Part shown: one piece after another, positions 24,087 to 32,269 of the stretch | Layout: each line of letters begins with the position of its first letter | How positions within the stretch are numbered: the stretch's first letter is position 1 | Assembly (NCBI RefSeq): GCF_016863615.1 | Contig: NZ_BOPF01000006.1 | Span: 62,001-126,000 of the forward strand | Length of the DNA stretch: 64,000 bases | Origin: Virgisporangium aliadipatigenens | Lineage (GTDB): Bacteria > Actinomycetota > Actinomycetes > Mycobacteriales > Micromonosporaceae | Direction of reading: 5' to 3' | Notes under the pieces: generated by a model | What the model was told of the DNA's origin: nothing | Databases searched by the model: none | What the model saw: the letters and a program-made list of their open reading frames with translations, nothing else | Position numbers and translations under genes: made by a program

Positions 24087-25133
24087 ATGAGTAACTTGTC
24101 CCGTCGTGGAATCCTGTTCGGAGGCACGGCCGTCGGCGCCGGAGTTCTGCTCTCCGCCTGCACGTCCAACGACACCGGTGAAGACGACAAGCAGGCCGAG
24201 AGCCAGACCAAGGTCGGCGGCAACAACGCCGAACCCGGCAAGAAGGTCACCATCGGCTTCTCGGCACCCGCCGCGGACCACGGCTGGATCGCCGCCATCA
24301 CCAACAACGCCAAGGCACAGGCCGGCAAGTACACCGACGTGACGTTCAACGCGGTGGCCGCCGGCAAGGACGTCCCCGAGCAGCGGGCCGCCCTGGAGAC
24401 GCTGATCCAGCAGAAGCCCGACGTCATCGTGCTGCTCCCGCACGACGGCGCGCAGATGACCGCCACCGGCCGCAAGGCGATGGAGGCCGGCATCCCGGTC
24501 ATCAACCTGGACCGCGAGTTCTCCGAGCCGCTGGCGTACCGCACGCTGATCAAGGGCGACAACTACGGCATGGGCGTCGCCGCCGGCACGCTGATCGGCC
24601 AGAAGCTCAAGGGCAACCCGAACGCCGTCATCGCCGAGATCGCCGGCATCGACGAACTGCCGCTGACCCAGGACCGGTCGAAGGGCTTCAAGGACGCGCT
24701 CGCCACGTTCGGCCTGAAGGTCAGCAACCGGGTCGCCGCGAAGTTCACTGTGCAGAGCGGCCAGGAGGTCACCACCAACCTCCTGCAGGCCGCCCCGAAG
24801 ATCGACGCGCTCTGGAACCACGACGACGACCAGGGCGTCGGCGTGCTCGCGGCCATCAAGCAGGCCAACCGCAGCGAGTTCTACATGGTCGGCGGCGCCG
24901 GTTCGCTCGACGCCATGGAGATCATCAAGCGGGACGACTCGCCGCTCAAGGCGACCGTCACCTACAGCCCGACGATGGCCTCGTCGGCCATCTCCCTGGC
25001 CCGCCTGGTCGCGCAGGGCAAGGGCCTGGAGGACCTGGTCGAACTCCAGGTTCCCAAGCTGGTCGTGCTCCAGTCGGAGACGATCACCAAGGAGAACGTC
25101 GACAAGTACATGCCGCTGGGCTTCCGCTCCTAG
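24087..25133 (+). CDS. Sugar-binding lipoprotein of the CUT2 importer
   Basis: 348 residues. The N-terminus MSNLSRRGILFGGTAVGAGVLLSACTS combines a twin-arginine-like start with a lipobox (LLSAC, Cys23), so the protein is exported and lipid-anchored. The body is a type-I periplasmic binding fold (Peripla_BP_4): KVTIGFSAPAADHGWIAAITNNAK, then VIVLLPHDGAQMTATGRKAMEAGIPVINLDREF, and IDALWNHDDDQGVGVLAAIKQ. This is the CUT2/RbsB class, which binds monosaccharides or glycosides. Ribosome site CGGAGG, six bases before the ATG. It lies 67 bp after the permease, with no visible terminator. The ligand is not predictable from sequence. Confidence 0.9.
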   Translation: MSNLSRRGILFGGTAVGAGVLLSACTSNDTGEDDKQAESQTKVGGNNAEPGKKVTIGFSAPAADHGWIAAITNNAKAQAGKYTDVTFNAVAAGKDVPEQRAALETLIQQKPDVIVLLPHDGAQMTATGRKAMEAGIPVINLDREFSEPLAYRTLIKGDNYGMGVAAGTLIGQKLKGNPNAVIAEIAGIDELPLTQDRSKGFKDALATFGLKVSNRVAAKFTVQSGQEVTTNLLQAAPKIDALWNHDDDQGVGVLAAIKQANRSEFYMVGGAGSLDAMEIIKRDDSPLKATVTYSPTMASSAISLARLVAQGKGLEDLVELQVPKLVVLQSETITKENVDKYMPLGFRS

Positions 25134-25163
25134 AAGCAAGCCCCACATCGAGAGGAGTCCTAC

Positions 25164-26333
25164 GTGGACGCAAGCGGTGAACTGCGTGTCGGCATGGTCG
25201 GCTACGCCTTCATGGGCGCCGCGCACTCACAGGCGTGGCGCACCGTGAACCGCGTGTTCGACCTGCCGTTACGGGCACGGCTGACCGCCGTCTGCGGCCG
25301 CGACGAGTCCAACGTGCGCGCCGCCGCCAGCCGGCTCGGCTGGGAGCGGGCGGTCACCGACTGGCGGGAACTGGTGGCGTCCGACGACATCGACGTCATC
25401 GACATCTGCACGCCGGGCGACAGCCACTGCGAGATCGCGATCGCCGCACTCGCGGCCGGCAAGCACGTGATCTGCGAGAAGCCGCTGGCCAACACCGTCG
25501 AGGAGGCCCGCTCGATGGTGGCGGCCGCCGAGGCGGCGCGGGCCGGCGGTGTCCGTTCGATGTGCGGGTACAACTACCGGCGCGTGCCGGCCGTCTCCTA
25601 CCTGCGCCAGCTGGTGGCCGGCGGCCGGCTCGGCACCATCCGCCACGTGCGGGCGGTGTACCTGCAGGACTGGATCGTCGATCCCGAGTTCCCGCTGGTG
25701 TGGCGGCTGCAGAAGGACAAGGCCGGCTCGGGTGCGCTCGGCGACATCGGCGCGCACATCGTCGACCTGACCCAGTACGTCACCGGGCAGGCGGTCACCG
25801 GGGTCTCCGCGCTCACCGAGACGTTCATCAAGGAACGCCCGCTGCCCAGCGCCTCCAGCGGCCTGTCGGCGTCGGGCGGGGCCGAGACGGGCACGGTGAC
25901 GGTCGACGACGCGGCGCTGTTCATCGCGCGGCTCTCCGGCGGCGCGGTGGCGACGTACGAGGCGTCCCGCTTCGCCACCGGACGCAAGAACGGCCTGCGG
26001 GTGGAGCTCAACGGCTCCAAGGGCTCGGCGGTCTTCGACCTCGAGCGGCTGAACGAACTGGAGTTCTACGACGGCACCGGACCCGGTGCGGAACAGGGCT
26101 TCACGCGCATCCTCGTCACCGAGCCCGACCACCCCTACGTGGCCGCCTGGTGGCCGCCCGGGCACGGGCTGGGTTACGAGCACTCGTTCACCCACCAGAT
26201 GCGCGACTTCGTCGAGGCGGTCGCCACGGGGAAGGACCCGGAGCCGTCCTTCGCGGACGCGTTCCAGGTCCAGCGGGTGCTCGACGCCGTGGAGCGCAGC
26301 AGCGCTTCCGGCTCCGGCTGGACCGACGTGTAG
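25164..26333 (+). CDS. Gfo/Idh/MocA-family NAD(P)-dependent oxidoreductase
   Basis: 389 residues. An N-terminal Rossmann fold (RVGMVGYAFMGAAHSQAW, GxxxxG nucleotide loop) carries the family motif CEKPLANTVEEARSM, with the conserved EKP lysine near residue 105. The C-terminal alpha/beta domain has SGALGDIGAHIVDLTQYVTG, where the G-D-x-G-x-H-x-x-D motif supplies the catalytic histidine. Enzymes of this family oxidise sugar hydroxyls; several make 3-keto-glucosides. In this operon it sits between a sugar importer and a ThuA/DUF1080 protein, which supports C3 oxidation of an imported glycoside. GTG start, with GAGGAG upstream. It is followed by a hairpin (26336-26372) before the next gene. Confidence 0.9.
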   Translation: MDASGELRVGMVGYAFMGAAHSQAWRTVNRVFDLPLRARLTAVCGRDESNVRAAASRLGWERAVTDWRELVASDDIDVIDICTPGDSHCEIAIAALAAGKHVICEKPLANTVEEARSMVAAAEAARAGGVRSMCGYNYRRVPAVSYLRQLVAGGRLGTIRHVRAVYLQDWIVDPEFPLVWRLQKDKAGSGALGDIGAHIVDLTQYVTGQAVTGVSALTETFIKERPLPSASSGLSASGGAETGTVTVDDAALFIARLSGGAVATYEASRFATGRKNGLRVELNGSKGSAVFDLERLNELEFYDGTGPGAEQGFTRILVTEPDHPYVAAWWPPGHGLGYEHSFTHQMRDFVEAVATGKDPEPSFADAFQVQRVLDAVERSSASGSGWTDV

Positions 26334-26335
26334 AG

Positions 26336-26372
26336 GGGTGCACCCCCGCTGACCGCCATCAGCGGGGCACCC
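26336..26372 (+). other. Intra-operon hairpin between the oxidoreductase and ThuA-fusion genes
   Basis: CCCCGCTGA (26344-26352) and TCAGCGGGG (26359-26367) form a perfect 9-bp stem. Flanking GGGTG/CACCC extends it outward by five more pairs across an asymmetric CA bulge. There is no U tract. Because downstream genes belong to the same pathway, it may act as an attenuator or mRNA-stability element rather than a full terminator. Confidence 0.5.
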
Positions 26373-26391
26373 GAGCCTGGGGAGGCATACG

Positions 26392-28077
26392 ATGACGAAC
26401 GCAATGGGACGGGCGGCGGTGATTCTGACCGCGCTGGTGACCACGTTTGCCGGCGCCACCGCCGCGTGCGCCGATCCGCTCCCGCAGCGACAGGACGACC
26501 CCGCCGCCGTGCTGGTCTTCTCGAAGACGGCCGGGTTCCGCCACGACTCCATCCCGACCGGCATCCAGGCGATCCGCGACCTGGGCGCCGCCAACAACTT
26601 CACCGTCGAGGCCACCGAGGACGCGGGCGCGTTCACGCCGGCCAATCTGGACCGCTTCGACACCGTCGTCTTTCTCAGCACCACCGGGGACGTGCTGAAC
26701 GCGACCCAGCAGGCCGCGTTCGAGGCGTTCATCGGCTCCGGCAAGGGCTACGTGGGCATCCACGCCGCCGCCGACACCGAGTACGACTGGCCGTTCTACG
26801 GAAACCTGGTGGGCGCCTACTTCCAGCGGCACCCGGCCATCCAGCCGGCCCGGGTGGTGGTCGAGGACCGGGCCCATCCGGCCACGGCACACCTCGGTCC
26901 ACAGTGGACCCGCACCGACGAGTGGTACAGCTTCCGCGCCAACCCGCGCGCGAACGTCCACGTCCTCGCCTCGCTCGACGAGAGTTCCTACTCGGGCGGC
27001 GGCATGGGCGACCACCCCATCATGTGGTGCCAGAACATCGCCGGCGGCCGCTCGTTCTACACCGGCTTCGGCCACACGAACGAGTCGTACGCCGATCCGG
27101 CCCTGCGTCAGGTCCTGCTCGGTGGCATCCAGTGGGCCGCCGGCTCCAAGCAGGCCGACTGCCGCCCGGAGAACGGCTACACCGCCCTTTACGACGGTTC
27201 GACCACGGGCTGGTCGCAGGCGGGCCCGGGCGGCTTCAGCAACGCCGACAACACGCTCACGTCGTTCGGCGGGATGGGGATGCTCTGGTACGACGCCCGG
27301 CAGTTCTCCTCCTACTCGCTGAAGGCGGACTGGCGGCTGGCCGGCGACGACAACTCCGGCATCTTCGTGGGCTTCCCGCCGTCGGACGATCCGTGGTCGG
27401 CGGTGAACAACGGCTACGAGATCCAGATCGACGCGACCGACGCACCCGACCGCACCACCGGAGCCGTGTACAGCTTCAAGGGGCCCGACACGGCGGCCCG
27501 CGACGCGGCGCTCAACCCGCCGGGCCAGTGGAACACGTTCGAGCTGCTGGTCGAGGGCGAGCGCCTCCAGGTGTTCCTGAACGGCATCCGGATCAACGAC
27601 TTCACCAACACCGACCCGGCGCGCGGCCTGGCCGGCCACATCGGCATCCAGAACCACGGCGACGGCGACGAGGTGGCGTTCCGCGACATCCGCATCAAGG
27701 AACTGACCCCGCCGCAGACCGGCGGCCCGATCCTCGGCGTGGGCGGCCGCTGCCTCGACGGCACGGACACGGCCGTGCAACTCTGGTCCTGCAACGCAAA
27801 CACGAGCCAGCGCTGGAGCGCCCAAGGGCAGACGTTGCGGGTCGACGGCAAGTGCCTGGCCGCACCCGTCACCGCCAACGGTGCCCGGGTCACGCTCGCC
27901 GCATGCGATGACAACGGCCCGCAGCACTGGGTCCGCCAGGCCGACGGCACCCTGAAGAACCCCGCGTCCGGCCGCTGCCTGAGCGTGCTGCCCGGCACCA
28001 CCCGCAACGGCACCCCGGTGCGGATCCTCGACTGCACCGCCGGCCCGCACCAGCTCTGGACCTCCCCCACCGTCTAG
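26392..28077 (+). CDS. Secreted ThuA - DUF1080 (3-keto-glycoside hydrolase) - ricin B lectin fusion
   Basis: 561 residues. A signal peptide (about 1-27, hydrophobic [18 protein letters not shown]) precedes three domains. Residues about 38-255 are ThuA-like ([54 protein letters not shown]). Residues about 262-440 are DUF1080, the 3-keto-disaccharide hydrolase fold ([56 protein letters not shown]). Residues about 445-561 form a ricin-type beta-trefoil ([29 protein letters not shown]). DUF1080 proteins cleave 3-keto-glycosides after C3 oxidation, and the lectin should hold the enzyme on polysaccharide. Ribosome site GGGGAGG. A recurrent palindrome at 26897 encodes GPQWT. That a secreted hydrolase pairs with a cytoplasmic dehydrogenase is puzzling. 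Confidence 0.9.
   Translation: MTNAMGRAAVILTALVTTFAGATAACADPLPQRQDDPAAVLVFSKTAGFRHDSIPTGIQAIRDLGAANNFTVEATEDAGAFTPANLDRFDTVVFLSTTGDVLNATQQAAFEAFIGSGKGYVGIHAAADTEYDWPFYGNLVGAYFQRHPAIQPARVVVEDRAHPATAHLGPQWTRTDEWYSFRANPRANVHVLASLDESSYSGGGMGDHPIMWCQNIAGGRSFYTGFGHTNESYADPALRQVLLGGIQWAAGSKQADCRPENGYTALYDGSTTGWSQAGPGGFSNADNTLTSFGGMGMLWYDARQFSSYSLKADWRLAGDDNSGIFVGFPPSDDPWSAVNNGYEIQIDATDAPDRTTGAVYSFKGPDTAARDAALNPPGQWNTFELLVEGERLQVFLNGIRINDFTNTDPARGLAGHIGIQNHGDGDEVAFRDIRIKELTPPQTGGPILGVGGRCLDGTDTAVQLWSCNANTSQRWSAQGQTLRVDGKCLAAPVTANGARVTLAACDDNGPQHWVRQADGTLKNPASGRCLSVLPGTTRNGTPVRILDCTAGPHQLWTSPTV
26897..26909. repeat. GTCCACAGTGGAC motif copy 6
   Basis: Inside the ThuA domain, read as Gly-Pro-Gln-Trp-Thr, the same peptide as copies 1 and 9 in unrelated proteins. 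Confidence 0.8.
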
Positions 28078-28094
28078 CAACAAGAGGAGCACCC

Positions 28095-29099
28095 ATGGCC
28101 CGACCGATCACGTTGTTCACCGGCCAGTGGGCCGACCTGCCGTTCGAGGAGGTCTGCCGGCTCGCCTCCGAGTGGGGCTACGACGGCCTGGAGATCGCCT
28201 GCTGGGGTGATCACTTCGAGGTCGACAAGGCCCTGGCGGACGAGTCCTACGTGGACCGGAAGCTGGAGACGCTGGCCAAGCACAACCTGCACGTGTACGC
28301 CATCTCCAACCACCTCGTCGGGCAGGCGGTGTGCGACCACCCGATCGACGAACGCCACAAGGGCATCCTGCCGGCGCGGCTGTGGGGCGACGGCGAGGCG
28401 GAGGGCGTTCGGCAGCGGGCGGCGCAGGAGATGAAGGATACCGCGCGCGCGGCGGCCCGCCTCGGGGTGCGCACCGTCGTCGGCTTCACCGGCTCGTCGA
28501 TCTGGCACACGGTGGCCATGTTCCCGCCGGTGCCGACCGAGATGATCGACCGCGGGTACGCCGACTTCGCCGAGCGGTGGAACCCGATCCTCGACGTGTT
28601 CGACGAGGTGGGGGTGCGCTTCGCGCACGAGGTGCACCCGAGTGAGATCGCCTACGACTACTACACCGCCCAGCGGACGCTCGACGCGATCGGCCGGCGG
28701 CCGGCGTTCGGCCTGAACTGGGACCCGTCGCACTTCGTGTGGCAGGACCTGGACCCGGTGAACTTCATCTTCGACTTCGCCGACCGCATCTACCACGTGG
28801 ACTGCAAGGACGCGAAGGTGCGCACCGGCGACGGCCGGCGCGGGCGGATGGCGTCCCACCTGCCGTGGGCGGACCTGCGGCGGGGCTGGGACTTCGTCTC
28901 GACCGGGCGCGGCGACGTGCCGTGGGAGGACTGCTTCCGCGCGCTGAACGCGATCGGCTACGACGGGCCCATCTCCATCGAGTGGGAGGACGCCGGGATG
29001 GACCGCCTGGTGGGCGCGCCGGAGGCGATCAAGTTCGTCCGCAGCCAGCTCTTCGAGCCCCCGTCGGCCGCCTTCGACGCGGCCTTCAGCAGCAGCTGA
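28095..29099 (+). CDS. Sugar phosphate isomerase/epimerase-like TIM-barrel enzyme
   Basis: 334 residues of the xylose-isomerase-like TIM-barrel superfamily (AP_endonuc_2 fold). Probable metal ligands occur in the usual order: [33 protein letters not shown] and a late [14 protein letters not shown] glutamate. It begins [37 protein letters not shown], as do many proteins annotated sugar phosphate isomerase/epimerase that sit beside Gfo/Idh/MocA and DUF1080 genes. It probably isomerises or cleaves the keto-sugar intermediate in the cytoplasm. The start has AAGAGGAG. It is the last gene of the operon, followed by a strong terminator at 29153-29191. Confidence 0.88.
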   Translation: MARPITLFTGQWADLPFEEVCRLASEWGYDGLEIACWGDHFEVDKALADESYVDRKLETLAKHNLHVYAISNHLVGQAVCDHPIDERHKGILPARLWGDGEAEGVRQRAAQEMKDTARAAARLGVRTVVGFTGSSIWHTVAMFPPVPTEMIDRGYADFAERWNPILDVFDEVGVRFAHEVHPSEIAYDYYTAQRTLDAIGRRPAFGLNWDPSHFVWQDLDPVNFIFDFADRIYHVDCKDAKVRTGDGRRGRMASHLPWADLRRGWDFVSTGRGDVPWEDCFRALNAIGYDGPISIEWEDAGMDRLVGAPEAIKFVRSQLFEPPSAAFDAAFSSS

Positions 29100-29152
29100 A
29101 GAGGCAACCCTCAGTGGGCGGGTGGCCGCCCCGCCGGATCAGTCCGCACCAC

Positions 29153-29191
29153 GCAGGCCGCCCGCCCGATTCGATCGGACGGGCGGCCTGC
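29153..29191. terminator. Strong rho-independent-type terminator of the glycoside operon
   Basis: An 18-bp stem (GCAGGCCGCCCG arm against CGGGCGGCCTGC, with one C-A mismatch) and a three-base loop TCG. No U tract. It lies 54 bp after the isomerase stop and is the longest hairpin in the window. Confidence 0.85.
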
Positions 29192-29370
29192 GGCAACTGG
29201 TGGTCACCGGGCGGAATTGCTGTCGGCCCGTTGCTCCGTGTTGTTCGGGGGCGCCGGTCCGGCGGAAACGCTCGCCGTCTGGAGGCTGTTGTTTGGGCCG
29301 CCGCGGTCGATGCCGAACCCGACGCTTGCGCCCTGCCGTCGTAGGTCGGCATCTCTTCGTCCTCGCCGGG

Positions 29371-29829
29371 TTACCCGTCGACGTCGGCCACCACCACCGT
29401 CTGTCCACTGTGGACGCCACGGATGGCGGCGGCAATTGTCAGCGGATCGATGCGGTTGTGGACATAGCTCGTCGTACCGGCGCGTAGTGCCGGCAGCAGG
29501 GTGTGCGCGTCGGCGCCGTCGACCACGACGAGTACACGCGTGGCGGGCGTCGACCCGAGCACGTCGCGTAGCGCGGCAAGGCTGTCCGCGTCGGGCCCAC
29601 GGAGATGGAGCAGCACCACGTCGGGCCGCGTCGCGGCAGCGACCTTGGCCGCCCCGGATCCCTCACGTGCCTCACCCACGACCGTGATGTCGCCATGCAG
29701 GTCGACAAACATCCGTAGCCACTGTCGTGCCGCCGGGCGCTCGCTGACGACGAGTACCGGATCATGCGGGCACCGTCCTGCGGAACGGCGTACCGGGCTC
29801 GGGCGGTGGGACCGACTCCGGTCGTCCAT
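29371..29829 (-). CDS. Degenerate, truncated response-regulator receiver domain
   Basis: About 152 residues from ATG 29829 (the frame stays open further upstream without a coding look). The fold matches a NarL-type receiver: DPVLVVSERPAARQWLRMFV, then VVGEAREGSGAAKV, RPDVVLLHLRGPDADSLAAL, TRVLVVVDGADAHTLLPALRAGTTSYV, IAAAIRGVHSGQTVV. However, the phospho-acceptor Asp is replaced by His (VVLLHLR), the acidic pair is Ser-Glu (VVSERP) and the conserved Lys is missing (YVHNRID). The protein also ends where the linker to a LuxR helix-turn-helix should begin. It is either a pseudo-receiver working without phosphorylation or a decaying gene. It lies in a patchy, lower-G+C zone next to transposase debris. 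Confidence 0.6.
   Translation of the reverse strand: MDDRSRSHRPSPVRRSAGRCPHDPVLVVSERPAARQWLRMFVDLHGDITVVGEAREGSGAAKVAAATRPDVVLLHLRGPDADSLAALRDVLGSTPATRVLVVVDGADAHTLLPALRAGTTSYVHNRIDPLTIAAAIRGVHSGQTVVVADVDG
29403..29415. repeat. GTCCACTGTGGAC motif copy 7
   Basis: Near the 3' end of the pseudo-receiver gene. On the minus strand it is GTCCACAGTGGAC, read as Val-His-Ser-Gly-Gln. Confidence 0.8.
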
Positions 29830-30091
29830 CGAGGTGCGGCCGCACCGCGTCGGTGGGCACAGCCGTCCCGCGGAAGTTGGGAAGCCGATGCTCGACCCGG
29901 ATCTGTCCCGGCACGATTTGCTGTGGGGAACTCCGCAAAACGATCCGCCGCCAACATTTTCCTTATCGGGCGCATTGCAATGTGCTCCATGTCGATACAT
30001 AGACGGTGACGGGCATTCGCTGCCCCGGGCTACGGACACCGCTGGAGCCGCTGCGCCGAGCCGCACCGGACGACGTTCCCGGCGGACGACA
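29830..30091. other. Non-coding gap with relatively A/T-rich patches
   Basis: Between the pseudo-receiver and the transposase remnant there is no gene I can support. The stretch 29930-30005 (AACATTTTCCTTATC, GCATTGCAATGTG) is noticeably richer in A and T than the flanks and includes the small inverted repeat GCATTGCAATGTG. It could hold the receiver promoter or be an insertion scar. Confidence 0.4.
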
Positions 30092-30288
30092 CAAGAAGTT
30101 AGCTATTTGCCGTCCTCGACGACCTTCAACGGGGTGCGTAACTCGGTCTTCGATGTCGCGGATGGTTAGCCGGCGCAGCTTGATGACGGCGTCGTCCGTC
30201 GGGAAGGGCGCCGGTTTTTGATGATCTTCCGGTGTCGGTAGTTCAGCGATTCGATAGCGTTGGTGTCGATGTTGGGATAAAAGTGTGA
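30092..30288 (-). pseudogene. IS256-family transposase remnant (C-terminal, frameshifted)
   Basis: On the minus strand one frame gives NIDTNAIESLNYRHRKIIKNR (about 30275-30208). A second frame continues with FPTDDAVIKLRRLTIRDIEDR (about 30205-30140). Together they match the C-terminal block TNAIESLNxxLRKxxKxR-GHFPxDxAxxKLLxLAxxNIE of IS256 (mutator-type) transposases. The frame changes near 30210, and both the DDE catalytic core and the inverted repeats are absent. It is a dead fragment of about 200 bp. Confidence 0.75.
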
Positions 30289-30365
30289 CCGTCCGGAACG
30301 AGGGCTTTCGGGGAATGCGTATGGGCAGGCCGTTGCGCAGTAGGCTGCGAGCCCGTGTTGGTAGG

Positions 30366-30472
30366 TGGCCGACCCTGCGACCGGTCCGGCTGCCGACTGC
30401 GGACTGACGAATCCATTTACGCAACGTCTCGCTTGACAGACCAGCTCCGCGGCCGGCCTCCGGGAGCGGCAC
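30366..30472 (-). pseudogene. IS3-type OrfA helix-turn-helix remnant
   Basis: The minus-strand translation PEAGRGAGLSSETLRKWIRQ resembles the helix-turn-helix start of IS3-family OrfA proteins (xELGLSxETLRxWVRQ). No start codon of its own, no continuation and no OrfB are present. Together with the IS256 fragment it marks an insertion-sequence graveyard next to the amidohydrolase. Confidence 0.5.
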
Positions 30473-30487
30473 ACCAGGTCGACCTGA

Positions 30488-31810
30488 TCAGTCCGCAGCG
30501 ACGTCTCGCCGTAGCCGCGCCGCCGCCTCCCCGACCTGGGCCTGCGCCTTGCGGCGATTGGTGAGTACGGCCTCGCCGTCGGACACGACGACCCGCCCCG
30601 CGACCCAGACATCGGTCACTCCCCGGGAGCCTGCCGCCCAGAGGAGATTGGCGACCAGTTGCTCGTCAGGCACCTCCAAGCCGGTGGCGAACGCCGGCGA
30701 GTCGACGGCGACATGAACCAGGTCGGCCCACCGGCCGGCCTCCAAGGCGCCGATATCGGAACGGCCCAGCGCGGCGGCGCCGCCACGGGTCGCCAATAGG
30801 AGTGCCTGCCGGGCGGTCACCGCGGCGGCGTTCAGGCTGGAGCTGCGGGCGAAGAGTGCGGCCGTCCGTGCCTCAGCAAGGAGGTCTAGCGAGTCATTGC
30901 TGGCTGGACCGTCGGTCCCCAGACCGACCGGGACGCCAGCCTGCAACATGTCGACAAGAGGCATTACGCCGGACGCGAGCTTCGCGTTCGAGCTGGGACA
31001 ATGCGCCACGCCTACGCTGTGCCGGGCGTATAGCGCGATGTCGTCCGCGTCCACGTGCACCGAGTGCGCCACCAGCAGCCGGCCGGCGGTCAGGCCCAGC
31101 GTCTCCAGTAGTCGTGGCACCGAACCGTGGGTGGTTCGGATGGCGGCATCCTCGCCGATCGTCTCCGCGGTGTGCAGATGGACCAGCGCGCCACGGCGCC
31201 GTGCCTGCGCGCCTATTTCGGACAGCGCCTCGGACGGCAGCAGGTAGGACGAATGCGGGCCGTAAGCGAGCTCGATCCGCTCATGGTCGCCGTACCGCAG
31301 GCCGCGCTCGTCGATCACGCGGCCAATGCCATCCGTCATCTCCTGCCAGGTCTTCGAGGGCAGACCGTCCATGACCACGCCGGCCAATACCGCCCGCGCG
31401 CCGGCTTGCAGGAACGCCTCGGCCTGCGCATCGACCTCGAAGTACATTTCTGTGCTGGTGGTGATGCCGTGCAGAAGCATCTCGACTGCGCCGAGCAACG
31501 TGCCGTCAAAGATGTCGTGAGCGGTCATGCGGACCTCGGCGGGAAACATGGCCTCTCGCAGCCACCGATCCAGCGGCAGGTCGCCGCCCACGCCTCTGAG
31601 CAGCGTCATGGCACTATGCGCATGCGTATTGACGAGCCCGGGCAGCAGGATGCCGGACAACATCCGCTCGGGCCCCTCGACTGCCGGCGCGCTGGAATAC
31701 GGCCCCACGTAGGCGATTCGGCCGTCACCGCCGACGTCGACGACAGCGTCACGGACCACTGTGCACGCCTCATCGCAGAGCAGAGCAGCAGGCGCACGGA
31801 ACCGTTGCAT
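30488..31810 (-). CDS. Amidohydrolase, 5'-methylthioadenosine/S-adenosylhomocysteine deaminase-like
   Basis: 440 residues of the TRZ/ATZ/MtaD amidohydrolase class. Metal and catalytic residues are in place: LPGLVNTHAHSAMTLLRG (H-x-H near 63-65), VHLHTAETIGED (His plus catalytic Glu), LLVAHSVHVDADDI (His) and VGLGTDGPASNDSLDLL (Asp). The N-terminal and C-terminal beta-sandwich parts are present (PGLV start; ADLVHVAVDSPAF...VADVWVAGRVV-like end). Such enzymes deaminate adenosine derivatives, guanine or triazines; assignment within the group is uncertain. The start ATG has AGGAGCG upstream. Codon use is visibly less G/C-biased than the flanking operons and transposase debris adjoins the 3' end, so lateral gain is plausible. 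Confidence 0.85.
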   Translation of the reverse strand: MQRFRAPAALLCDEACTVVRDAVVDVGGDGRIAYVGPYSSAPAVEGPERMLSGILLPGLVNTHAHSAMTLLRGVGGDLPLDRWLREAMFPAEVRMTAHDIFDGTLLGAVEMLLHGITTSTEMYFEVDAQAEAFLQAGARAVLAGVVMDGLPSKTWQEMTDGIGRVIDERGLRYGDHERIELAYGPHSSYLLPSEALSEIGAQARRRGALVHLHTAETIGEDAAIRTTHGSVPRLLETLGLTAGRLLVAHSVHVDADDIALYARHSVGVAHCPSSNAKLASGVMPLVDMLQAGVPVGLGTDGPASNDSLDLLAEARTAALFARSSSLNAAAVTARQALLLATRGGAAALGRSDIGALEAGRWADLVHVAVDSPAFATGLEVPDEQLVANLLWAAGSRGVTDVWVAGRVVVSDGEAVLTNRRKAQAQVGEAAARLRRDVAAD

Positions 31811-32050
31811 ATTGGGCGCTCCTCAAAACGTGAACCACTTGATGTTCCAATTGGCGTGTCAGCAACGACCAGGGTTGACATCCCCGGACGGTCCTCTTCG
31901 CGCCGGCGTCAGTGGGCTGACGGGTGCCTCCCGGCGCTTCGCAGACCGAATGCCTGTCGTGGCTTCATGGACCGGCGATCGTGGTGCGTGTGGCGGGCGG
32001 CGGCACGGCGATGGGGCCGGGCTGCGTGGTGCAAACCCGGCCCCTAACGG
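31811..32050. other. Intergenic region upstream of the amidohydrolase
   Basis: About 240 bp without a supportable gene. A TTGACA hexamer (31875-31880, plus strand) has no convincing -10 at normal spacing. The minus-strand promoter of the amidohydrolase should lie here, but I cannot place it. Confidence 0.3.
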
Positions 32051-32269
32051 TCAGGCCCGGGTGGGCAGGACCCAGGTGTTTCCTGGACAAGGGCCGAGGT
32101 TGAGCGGGGACAGCCCATTAGGGCCGGGCGCGGTCAGGCAGAGACCAGACGCGGTGTTCCGCAGAATGTTGCCGGACTCGACGGTCCAGAGTTGGGTCGC
32201 GTCGGTCGTGCTGCATGTGCCGGTGCCGATTTGTGTGCCATCGGTGGTACTGCCACCGAGTGGCATCAT
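32051..32269 (-). pseudogene. Ricin-type lectin fragment
   Basis: 72 codons reading GTQIGTGTCSTTDATQLWTVESGNILRNTASGLCLTAPGPNG, which match one and a half beta-trefoil repeats of a ricin B/CBM13 lectin (Q-x-W-like QLWT, GLCL, ending in GNTWVLP). A whole domain needs about 120-130 residues with three repeats, and no catalytic partner or signal peptide is present, so this is probably the 3' end of a lost secreted glycosidase. Its ATG overlaps the stop of the GNAT gene by four bases, which would allow expression by coupling. Confidence 0.6.

Noticed and set aside
29153..29191. The long inverted repeat as an attachment or transposon end
   Set aside because: It is a single compact hairpin just after an operon, with no second copy near the IS remnants. 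A terminator explains it.
30092..30472. An active insertion sequence
   Set aside because: Only short, frameshifted transposase pieces are visible, with no catalytic core, terminal repeats or target duplications.
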